DNA from: Ceratodon purpureus
Lineage: Eukaryota > Streptophyta > Bryopsida > Pseudoditrichales > Ditrichaceae
Assembly: GCA_014871385.1 (NCBI GenBank)
Contig: CM026426.1
Location: 2,801,852-2,865,851 of the forward strand
Direction: 5' to 3'
Length of the DNA: 64,000 nt
Shown here piece by piece: positions 56,997 to 64,000 of this stretch. Each line of letters begins with the position of its first letter. Within the stretch, counting starts at the first letter, position 1. The notes under the pieces were generated by a model that searched no databases, had not been told where the DNA came from, and saw only the letters and a program-made list of their open reading frames with translations. A program made the translations under genes and the position numbers.

Positions 56997-59780
56997 ATGG
57001 GGCAGCCGGAGCAACCGCAGGTGGATGAAGTACTGGCAGGGACGATACCCGGCCACAGCAGTTCATCCGTCAGGGAGAGAAGAAGACGACCAGAGGAAGG
57101 GGACTTACCCTATGGGACCGAAACCGTGGGTCTTTTCGAGAGCAGCAGTGGAAGGTCACAGCAGCCAGGGTTCGGGAGGAGGAGTGATAGTGAGTTTCGA
57201 CGCAGTGGCAGCCGACAGCACCAACCGGTGGCAGGTTACAGTGGCAAACGGGGAGCAGGAGGGAGCTGCGAGAGAACCATTCGGCAGCAGAAGGCGGCGG
57301 CAGGGGGCGCTCAACAGCAGGAGGCAACAGCCGGGAGCGCCCAACAGCAGGAGGCAACAGCCGGGGGAGCTCAGCAGGAAGAGGTAGCAGCCGGGGGCGC
57401 TCAGCAGCAAGACACAGCACCGGGAGGCGCTCAGCAGCAGGAGGCAGCACCGGGAGGCGCTCAGCAGGAAGAGACAGCAGCCGGGGGCGCTCAGCAGCAA
57501 AAGGTAGCGGTGGATGGCGCGCGAGGAGATAGGCAGGGCCGACAGCAGCAGCCAACACCAAGCAGTGGAGAGAGACGAGTGTTTTTAGAGCAGCTAGGGT
57601 TTGCAGTCGGAAGACCTGCTGCGAGCAGTCGGCGCCGACAGCAGTTGGGCCGTGAAGGATCGAAGTTGGTAGGCGCCGAAGAAGGAGCAGCCGGCGGAGG
57701 AGCTAGGCAGTCAGCTGCAGGTGGCGGACAGCAGCCGCTAGGCGCCGAGAGAGAAGCAACGGGCGGTGGCGGACAGCAGTCGCTAGGCGCCGAGAGAGGA
57801 GCATCGGGCGGTGGCGGACAGCAGTCGCTAGGCACCGGGAGAGGAACAACGGGCGGTGGCAGCAAGCTGACCATCGGGGAAGCGCAGCAGCCAGCGGTTG
57901 GAAGGGAGCAAGGAGCGGGGCAATTGGAGACAGTGCGGGGGTTACAGCCGCAAAGTGATAGCGGGCAGTCGACACAAGAGGAAGATCCGAGCTTGGGCGA
58001 GAGGGGAGCCAGCGGCAGCAGCTGGGCGGTACGAGGAGAGATAGGCAGGGCAGCACTTGCCGACAGCAGAGAAGAAGGTGACCAGAGCCGAAGCAGGGTA
58101 GACCAGCTCTCCATCGAGCGACAGCCGGGACACCAGGTAAGGCACCGTCCATACAGAATTCCGGGTGCTTTGAGGGCTGCAGGCAGAGAGGCAGGATCGG
58201 TTAGGCAGGGATCGGAGGGGCATAGAAGGGATAACAGGAGCAGTAAACCAGCAGCCCGAGAGGAAGCGACAGCAGGAATAAGGGTTAGAGCAGGAAGACC
58301 AGTAAGGAGAATTTCGAAAAGGGGTTCGGGGGCAGTTTTAAGGGAAGCCTCAGTATTGACATTTAAGGATTGGGGCGAAGGGAGAGATTCAGAAGAGGAG
58401 GTGCAAACCAGAAGAAGAGTGGAGCAAGAGAAAAAATTAAAAAGAAAAGAAAAATTAAAAATGAACAAAAAACAACTAAGGCAGGGAGCAGGTTGGGACA
58501 CCAGGGGGGGTGCAGGATCAGGGGACCAACAGTTTCCTACATCCAGTAGAAGAACTGCAGTCAAGGGGGACTTGCGACCTTACCTACAGGGATCAGGTGT
58601 GATTTCACACCAGGAGGAGATGGACCTAGAGCAGATGGAGGGGCAGGAACCTCCACAGCCGACACAGCAGGGACCCGGACCAGCACCAGGAGAGCAGGGA
58701 CCAGGACCAGCACCAGGGCAGCAGGGACCAGGACCAACACCAGGGCAACAGGGACCAGCACCAGCACCAGGGCAGAAGGGACCAGCACCAGCACCAGGGC
58801 AGCAGGGACCAGGGCCAGCGTCAGGGGAGCAGGGACCAGGGCCAGCGTCAGGGGAGCAGGGACCAGGGCCAGCACCAGGGGAGCAGGGACCAGGGCCAGC
58901 ATCAGGGGAGCAGGGACCAGGACCAGGGAACACCACCAGGAGGAAATTCACCAACCCCATGGCCAGAGTTCCTAGGAGGACCAGAGTTGAGAGGAAGGTA
59001 GACAGAGCCATTCAGCTCACCTTTCTTCCCTTGAAGCATTGGCAGGGATGGAGAGACCTCCAGGATAGTGACTGGGCAGAGCAGGTGGGTCTGGGGTCTT
59101 TTTATGAGTACACCTGGCCAGCACCACGCACAGAGCTGGTAGCAGACCTGGTGGAAGGGTTCCAGTACACCAAGGGGGAGAAGATTGAGTATTCCATGCC
59201 GATTCGGGCCACAGTGAGGGGTATTCCAGTGGAGATCACAGCATGGACCATACAGCAGGCTTTGGGGATTGAGGGGACCCGGACACCACCAGTTCCGAAG
59301 GGCGGCACTACCCTGGAGAAGAAGTATATGACCATGTTTGGGTTGACCAGGGCAGACCACACCAGTGATGGAACCAAGATCAGGGGGTTTGATGAGCAGT
59401 ACCAGGAGCGGGTCAAGGCATTGGTGGAGATCATGTGTGTGAAGAAGACTTCCCAGTATGCCAGCAATGAGCTACTGGAGAACTTGTACCAGGCTGTGAG
59501 AAAGGGGAACCACAACTGGGCCCCCCTTATACTTTCCAGCTTGAGGAGGCTACTTATCCGGATCCACAACAGCCAGACCAGAGAGATCAAGGGGGCAGAG
59601 TTGATGGATGCACTGCTCCGAAATTGGTTCCCGGATGATGAGGAGTATGTGGATCCAGCCCCCCAGGTGAGCTCCAGTGAGGAGGAGGATGACAGTGCTG
59701 GACCACCAGATGTGACACCAGACAGACCAGCAGGACTGCTACCACCAGATGTGGCCAGTGGAGAGGGGTTCGAGACTTAG
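56997..59780 (+). CDS. Element B accessory block 1: repeat-rich protein with plant-transposon-type domain
   Basis: The frame is open from just after pol; the first ATG is at 56997. The N-terminal two thirds is low complexity: Gln/Ala/Gly repeats GGAQQQEAA (57290-57510), Gly-rich SLGAERGA repeats (about 57730-57870), a Lys/Arg-rich patch (about 58420-58490), and Gly-Pro-Gln repeats (58670-58925). The C-terminal third (about 58975-59640) is globular, with LPLKHWQGWRDLQDSDWAEQ, IRATVRGIPVEITAWTIQQA and NWAPLILSSLRRLLIRIHN. This pattern resembles the putative plant transposon protein domain (PF20167-type) of ORFs in plant Ty3 elements (recognised by eye). An acidic tail follows. It is in the same frame as pol and as block 2, so it may be made as part of a longer product. 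Function unknown; no membrane segment, so not an envelope by appearance. Confidence 0.75.
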   Translation: MGQPEQPQVDEVLAGTIPGHSSSSVRERRRRPEEGDLPYGTETVGLFESSSGRSQQPGFGRRSDSEFRRSGSRQHQPVAGYSGKRGAGGSCERTIRQQKAAAGGAQQQEATAGSAQQQEATAGGAQQEEVAAGGAQQQDTAPGGAQQQEAAPGGAQQEETAAGGAQQQKVAVDGARGDRQGRQQQPTPSSGERRVFLEQLGFAVGRPAASSRRRQQLGREGSKLVGAEEGAAGGGARQSAAGGGQQPLGAEREATGGGGQQSLGAERGASGGGGQQSLGTGRGTTGGGSKLTIGEAQQPAVGREQGAGQLETVRGLQPQSDSGQSTQEEDPSLGERGASGSSWAVRGEIGRAALADSREEGDQSRSRVDQLSIERQPGHQVRHRPYRIPGALRAAGREAGSVRQGSEGHRRDNRSSKPAAREEATAGIRVRAGRPVRRISKRGSGAVLREASVLTFKDWGEGRDSEEEVQTRRRVEQEKKLKRKEKLKMNKKQLRQGAGWDTRGGAGSGDQQFPTSSRRTAVKGDLRPYLQGSGVISHQEEMDLEQMEGQEPPQPTQQGPGPAPGEQGPGPAPGQQGPGPTPGQQGPAPAPGQKGPAPAPGQQGPGPASGEQGPGPASGEQGPGPAPGEQGPGPASGEQGPGPGNTTRRKFTNPMARVPRRTRVERKVDRAIQLTFLPLKHWQGWRDLQDSDWAEQVGLGSFYEYTWPAPRTELVADLVEGFQYTKGEKIEYSMPIRATVRGIPVEITAWTIQQALGIEGTRTPPVPKGGTTLEKKYMTMFGLTRADHTSDGTKIRGFDEQYQERVKALVEIMCVKKTSQYASNELLENLYQAVRKGNHNWAPLILSSLRRLLIRIHNSQTREIKGAELMDALLRNWFPDDEEYVDPAPQVSSSEEEDDSAGPPDVTPDRPAGLLPPDVASGEGFET
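57290..57510 (+). repeat. Ala/Gly/Gln 30-bp tandem repeats in accessory block 1
   Basis: About seven units of roughly 30 bp encoding GGAQQQEAAP-like peptides, with interruptions. Confidence 0.85.
58670..58925 (+). repeat. Gly-Pro-Gln 27-bp tandem repeats in accessory block 1
   Basis: About nine units of 27 bp encoding EQGPGPAPG-like peptides, collagen-like in composition but without a strict Gly-X-Y triplet. Confidence 0.88.
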
Positions 59781-59813
59781 CTGACCAGGCAGGAGGAGGA
59801 CCAGGCCACTTCA

Positions 59814-61118
59814 GTGGAGCGCCAGTCTTCATCTTCACCCGGGCAGAGGAAGGGCAAGAGGAAGGCTGTAGTATCACCAGGACCAGGGGAGCAGCCGGGC
59901 AGGTTCAAGAGGCTGAGGAGGATGGGTAACAACCCCAGATACCGGGAGACTAGTCCAGACTCCTTAGAGGAGGGGGAGAGGTGTGTCACAACACCAGGAG
60001 GAGCCGGAGGACATCATGGCAGGAGGATGAGGGGCCAGGTGAGCAGTCCAGTACTGATCTCCAGTAGTCCAGAGTTGGTGCTGGTAGCGACACCCACCAG
60101 GGAGCAGCCAGTTTCAGAGGGCCAGCACCAGGACCAGTACCAGGACCAGCCCCAGGAACAGCCTCAGGACCAGTACCAGGACCAGCCCCAGGACCAGTCT
60201 CAGGAGCAGCATCAGGACCAGGATGTGGGGGACCAGGTACAGGAGCAGGATCCCATGGACCACCAGGAGGAGCCAGTTGTGGATTTTCCCACAAGCTCGG
60301 TAGGGACCAGGATTCAGCCAGGATCAGCAGGGATGGGGGACCAGGAGGATATCACCAAGGAGGTGGACCAGTTGGTCCAGCAGTTGCAGGTGGCATTGGC
60401 CCAAGCATCTCGGGTGCAGATGTTACAGGGGCAGGAGGACAGGTCTGGACCGACCTACCAAGTGTTGTTGACCACCAGACAGGCCCAGGAGGAGCTGATT
60501 CGGCAGTTGACTGACCAGCTGCAGCATGCTCAGCACCAGCTGGTAGTACTCCAGGAGGACCAGGACAGGGAGAGGCAGACTTGGGTGGATCAGGGGGTCC
60601 AGGCAGAGGCAGTCAGGGCCCGGAGATTGGAGTTGGAGGCCAGGACCAGTGCCAGGTTCAGAGACTTTGATCGGCTGGCCAGGGAGAACCAGCAGCTCAG
60701 GCAGAGGGTGGAGTTGGCTGAGGCCAGTTCTACTCAGGCTTCTAGGGGGTTGACCAGGCATCTGCTGTCTACCACCAAGAAGCAGGTACTGGACCAGATT
60801 CAGGCCTATTCAGAGGACCAGGCCAGGTACTCCAGGTATTTGATGAGGTTTGCTGAGGCTTACCCATCTTTTGTGTACTGGTCTGAGGATGACCAGGATG
60901 AGGGGGACCAGGAGATGCCTGATGGGGGGCAGTTTGCGGATGATGGAGGGGCTTCCAGCAGTGGCCTGGGGACCACTTCTGGTATTGGATCTCAGTCAGG
61001 TGATGGACCAGCAGGTACCACTCCTGCTGTACCACTAGTACCAGCACCACCAGGACCAGAGGCAGCACCAGGGGGACCAGCATCAGCAGCAGGAGGGGCG
61101 GCACCAGTTAGTGGCTAG
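59814..61118 (+). CDS. Element B accessory block 2: coiled-coil protein
   Basis: Open frame from about 59781 to 61118. No ATG occurs near its start (first at 59922), and it is in the same frame as block 1, so a joint product is possible. In order: basic patches KGKRKA and RFKRLRR (possible nuclear signal), a Gln/Asp repeat region (about 60120-60250, DQYQDQPQ), a long coiled coil (about 60340-60780, Leu/Gln/Glu-rich, DRLARENQQLRQRVELAEAS), a conserved-looking end (YLMRFAEAYPSFVYW at about 60833), and a Gly/Ser/Pro tail. The counterparts in A and C also put a coiled coil after a globular domain. Confidence 0.72.
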   Translation: MERQSSSSPGQRKGKRKAVVSPGPGEQPGRFKRLRRMGNNPRYRETSPDSLEEGERCVTTPGGAGGHHGRRMRGQVSSPVLISSSPELVLVATPTREQPVSEGQHQDQYQDQPQEQPQDQYQDQPQDQSQEQHQDQDVGDQVQEQDPMDHQEEPVVDFPTSSVGTRIQPGSAGMGDQEDITKEVDQLVQQLQVALAQASRVQMLQGQEDRSGPTYQVLLTTRQAQEELIRQLTDQLQHAQHQLVVLQEDQDRERQTWVDQGVQAEAVRARRLELEARTSARFRDFDRLARENQQLRQRVELAEASSTQASRGLTRHLLSTTKKQVLDQIQAYSEDQARYSRYLMRFAEAYPSFVYWSEDDQDEGDQEMPDGGQFADDGGASSSGLGTTSGIGSQSGDGPAGTTPAVPLVPAPPGPEAAPGGPASAAGGAAPVSG

Positions 61119-61245
61119 ACAGTAGATGTAGGCCAGGTTACTGGTAGGACCAGTAGTACTTCTTTGTTGATTTTTTTTGATACCTTAGTTTTTTTGGTTA
61201 ACCCCATAAAACTTAAAACCGAGCATCTGAGGGCAGATGCAGACT

Positions 61246-61258
61246 AAAAGGGGGATAA
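61246..61258 (+). other. Polypurine tract of element B
   Basis: AAAAGGGGGATAA directly before the 3' LTR TGTTAAC. Near-identical motifs occur inside the element at 48152 and 56224. Confidence 0.8.
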
Positions 61259-62065
61259 TGTTAACTGGGGATTTAAGGTAGTAGAATAGAGGGGCACTAA
61301 AACTGTAGGGGAGCAGTAAAACTGCAGTTACTGGGGGGGGGCAGTAAACTGTTAAGTTACTGTCCTGCCCTGTAGTAACTTTGTTGGATGAAAACTGCCT
61401 GTTTTGGATGAAAACTGCCAGATGGATGAAAATTGTCAGATGGATGAAATCTGGTGGTTGGATGAAATCTGGTGGTCGGATGAAAACTGTTGGCAGTTAG
61501 GGTTTTGGGGGTGGCGGCTAGGGTTTTGGATGGGGTTGTGGGAGAGGGGGCTGCGAGGCTCATTCTCTCTCTCTCCCTCTCAGTTCAGAGCTCTCAGATG
61601 GTAGTTTGGGTGTAGGACATGTTGTAGGACTGTAGGAGGATGCTGTTAGAGCAGTTTTCAGGATCCTGGGGGGTCCAGATAGTGATATCAGTAGGGAGTA
61701 GAATCATGTACGGATTTACAGTGAGTAAAGGGAAGGAATTGATTACATTGGGTGTAAATGTCTGAAATTGCAGTTATGAGTGCTTGAGGGACCAGGTTAG
61801 TGGATTCACCTGGTGGGTCCAGTAGATCTGGTGTTTAAATGAGTGGGTATTGTAGATCAGACCAAGGAGAGTAGAAAAATGTATCAGATCTAGGAAAATA
61901 CCATCAGGATTTGAGTAGATCTAAGTTGGCAGTTTCAGATCTCGGACCCGGATTCAGGGCAGTTTCAGGGCAGTTTCAGGGACAGTACAGAATTTTTCGC
62001 AGGATTTCAGAGAGCTTTAGGACAGTATTCATTTTTGAAGGAGTAAGAAAAATATTCCTTTCACA
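61259..62065 (+). repeat. 3' LTR of element B
   Basis: 807 bp, one base different from the 5' LTR, followed by the right GTAGC target duplication at 62066-62070. Confidence 0.97.
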
Positions 62066-62692
62066 GTAGCAAAATCAATAGACAAAATATCTGACCTGCA
62101 GCCTTTCCTTCCAGTAGTCTTCTTGATGGCCTCCAAGATGCTACGCGGCTTTCGTAAAAATGGATGAATCGGGGGACGGCAACCGGAAATTGATGGTGAA
62201 CGTAGATGAGTCCTACTTGGCAGCGAGCAAGTAGAACCCACAGAGGTTCGTTGTTGGAATGGATTTGCACAAGTATATGCAAGCGTGATATCAGGGACAA
62301 CATCATCATCCAAATAACTAAGGCAGTGGACGTCAGGAGCTCTGCCTTCTATCTTGACCTTCACCAAAGCGGGAACCCAAACAATAGAAGTAGAACTGGG
62401 CGGAGTCAACATGACGGTAGACTCTGACATGTGTGAATCCGTGAGGCCGTAGACTTTATATGTACCACTCTTTGATGTCCAAACAAAACCCTCTTCCTCT
62501 TTGGTTTTCACTTGGAGAACAGTCTCACTCAACACTCTGTTGTCATCAAAAATCTCTTTCTCAACGTACATAGACCCCATTCGAAAAATGAAACCTAAGA
62601 CTCAAAAGCTACTCCGAAACCTTATCTGATCCATCTTTACCTAATGGCGCTGTAATCGAGGCCACATGGCCATGGGCACGAATAGATGCCAT
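62066..62692 (-). pseudogene. MULE/SWIM gene, 5' part (split by element B)
   Basis: The ATG at 62692 lies in a good context (ACAATGGCA). The protein begins MASIRAHGHVASITAPLG. A short GT-AG pair at 62595-62640 would join it in frame to FIFRMGSMYVEKEIFDDN, although 46 nt is short for an intron and a small break is the alternative. The frame then stays open to the element B insertion point (DILSIDFAT). Across the insertion, counting the GTAGC duplication once, the frame continues at 46993 and below (LEHVEVNYLPA), so this is the N-terminal part of the gene at 44095-46998. Confidence 0.6.
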
Positions 62693-63348
62693 TGTAAGTG
62701 CCTGGTAGAAGATTGGAGATGTAGAGTCATGCATTGAGAGAGAACTGCAGGAAAAGAGGGAATAAGAAGTGAGGTGATGATGATTAATCAGGAACTCATT
62801 TATAGTGGTATCACTTCATGTGCCATCAGTTAGGTAAGAGCAACATGGATGATATCAAATTAGATTAGTAAAGTTGTTAAGCATTGGCGTTAAGCAGGAA
62901 GACGGCTGAGAGAAATACTGTTGGCTAGATTAGCATAAAATATAAATCAATTACACCTTTTTTAGATACAAACAGGAGGAGCTGGCGCGGTGGAGAGAAA
63001 ATATGTCTTTTGGATCCGAGGGACAGTTTTACGCCGCAATTTGCAAAGTGTAAAAGCGAACAAAGATAGACATGACTGACATAGAGCTTACAAACTAACA
63101 GCCTCAACAACATGACACAGTATTACAAAAAGCGTATGCAACCGCGTAAATGATAAAGGAGAAACGAATGACGGCGACCTACACCAAAACAAGATTGGTA
63201 GCTTTAATATTATTAAGAAATTGAATGCTACTTTCCAGTGATACATGTCCATGCATATAGAATTAAATAAGTGGAAGTGATATAACAAGTAAATATAAGA
63301 TCATGGTCCTAGCAGAGTCTCAATACTCCTCCGAATTCAGACCAATAA
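62693..63348. other. Region between the MULE/SWIM gene and the next gene
   Basis: Holds the promoter of the MULE/SWIM gene (TATA at 62798-62804). No other ORF is supported. TTTGGATCCGAGGGAC near 63010 echoes part of the 43753-43780 repeat. Confidence 0.5.
62798..62804 (-). promoter_or_regulatory. TATA box of the MULE/SWIM gene
   Basis: TATAAAT on the minus strand, about 105 bp upstream of the ATG at 62692, a normal spacing for a plant-type promoter with a short 5' UTR. Confidence 0.55.
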
Positions 63349-63807
63349 TCAGACGTGGCGGCCTCGCTTGGAGGTACCATTTTCGCGCATATTGGCCCTA
63401 CTATTCTTTTGGGATCCAGGGTCTTCATCAACAATTGCTAAACATTCCTTCATCTGAAGGTTGGGTCCTTTCCGACGCGGTGTACCACGTAACAGAGCTC
63501 TTGTGTACGTTCCCGGTTGAATGATCCCAACATTAACATAGGCATGCTTCTTCCTGGTACCAGAATCAATAACGTGAGCATCGTCAACGTCACCCGCAAT
63601 AGCCTCAACGCAAGGATGTATCGGGGACTTTAAAATATGAGAATGTAATGAAGTAGGAAGGAGATCAGGAGGAGGTGAGACGTGGGCTTCATCACTAGCT
63701 TTCGGAATAGGTTCGAAAGGGCCTTGGAAATCGTCAATTGAAAACACTAATGGCATGGCATCCTCGTTCATGGGGGAACTAGATCGCATGGCTCCCTCTG
63801 CATCCAT
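63349..63807 (-). CDS. Small unknown protein, 152 aa
   Basis: The ATG at 63807 has a strong context (CACCATGGATG) and a TATA box about 70 bp upstream, so it looks like a real gene or first exon. The protein is hydrophilic, with an acidic Ser/Pro-rich N-terminus, no membrane segment or signal peptide, and a basic C-terminal end (SKRGRHV). No family is recognised. It points the same way as the MULE/SWIM gene 660 bp downstream and could be a separate gene or an upstream exon of it. Confidence 0.5.
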   Translation of the reverse strand: MDAEGAMRSSSPMNEDAMPLVFSIDDFQGPFEPIPKASDEAHVSPPPDLLPTSLHSHILKSPIHPCVEAIAGDVDDAHVIDSGTRKKHAYVNVGIIQPGTYTRALLRGTPRRKGPNLQMKECLAIVDEDPGSQKNSRANMRENGTSKRGRHV

Positions 63808-63872
63808 GGTGAGATGTGCGAAAAGTTCAACTACAACGTCGACAATGAGAGAAAGAACTAAATGGTATGGTC

Positions 63873-63880
63873 CTTATATT
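63873..63880 (-). promoter_or_regulatory. Possible TATA box for the 152-aa gene
   Basis: AATATAAG on the minus strand, about 70 bp before the ATG at 63807. Weak on its own; supported by spacing. Confidence 0.4.
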
Positions 63881-64000
63881 ACCACTGATAATTCATTTGT
63901 GGACGAATAAAAATTGACATCCACGGAACTATTCATCTAAACTATGATTTTAAATATATGTCTAGAGGGGCAGAGTATAAGTACTGAAGCGTGTCCTGGA

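Larger units (their letters stand above)
46999..62065 (+). mobile_element. Element B: 15.07-kb, very young Ty3/gypsy retrotransposon with accessory ORFs
   Basis: 807-bp LTRs (46999-47805 and 61259-62065) differ at one position, and a 5-bp GTAGC duplication flanks the element. Internal order is primer site, 1.2-kb leader, gag-pol (49002-56915), accessory block 1 (56928-59780), accessory block 2 (59781-61118) and polypurine tract. All coding blocks share one reading frame. The gag-pol region has about one break relative to the older copy B'; otherwise it looks whole. It is inserted in an exon of the minus-strand MULE/SWIM gene. Confidence 0.97.

Noticed and set aside
57070-58564. Long minus-strand ORFs (for example 357 aa at 57491-58564) opposite accessory block 1
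   Set aside because: They mirror the GC-rich tandem repeats of the plus-strand ORF and show no family features of their own.
57290-58925. Regular repeats that might suggest a CRISPR array
   Set aside because: Units are contiguous, coding and without unique spacers, inside a eukaryotic retrotransposon.
58580-59011. Minus-strand Cys/Pro/Gly-rich ORF resembling a secreted repeat protein
   Set aside because: It is the antisense reading of the GPGPAPG repeat array.
56997-61118. Accessory blocks of element B as an envelope gene
   Set aside because: The position fits, but no signal peptide, membrane anchor or fusion-type hydrophobic segment is visible.

Overview
The window is almost entirely transposable-element DNA from a eukaryote, most likely a streptophyte (plant or charophyte lineage). 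The evidence for that is Ty3/gypsy elements with a tRNA-Asp-type primer site, a plant-transposon-type accessory domain, a SWIM/MULE gene of a plant-like family, and genes with TATA boxes and GT-AG introns. No tRNA, rRNA, CRISPR or bacterial gene was seen. The species cannot be named from the sequence.

Layout. (1) 1-12582: element A, a very young Ty3/gypsy retrotransposon with giant LTRs (about 3.66 kb); the 5' LTR is cut by the window edge. Each LTR carries its own long ORF of about 730 codons, and gag and pol lie between the LTRs. (2) 12583-13775: worn remnant of another accessory-type ORF. (3) 13776-20455: B', the 5' half of an old element of family B, carrying a 738-bp MITE-like insertion. 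(4) 20456-23160: C2, a truncated family C element on the minus strand. (5) 24752-33449: a DDE-type transposase-like gene with a DFAENY motif. It is split by E (26002-31232, minus strand), a gag-protease-only LTR element that itself holds a second copy of the MITE. (6) 33450-42698: element C, an older Ty3/gypsy copy with an accessory region after pol. (7) 44095-46998 and 62066-62692: two halves of a minus-strand MULE/SWIM gene, separated by (8) element B, 46999-62065, a 15.07-kb retrotransposon with 807-bp LTRs that differ at one position and a GTAGC target duplication. (9) 63349-63807: a small unknown minus-strand gene with its own TATA box.

The main theme is that families A, B and C each carry, besides gag and pol, an extra protein made of an N-terminal globular domain plus a long coiled coil. 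In B and C it lies after pol. In A it has been taken into the LTR, so the element holds two copies and the 5' copy lies first after the promoter. In B all coding blocks share one reading frame for 12.1 kb. A and B are also saturated, in coding and non-coding parts alike, with family-specific short words (CCGGA in A, GGACCAG in B). Insertion order, oldest to youngest: the transposase gene, B', C2 and E; then the MITEs and C; last A and B.
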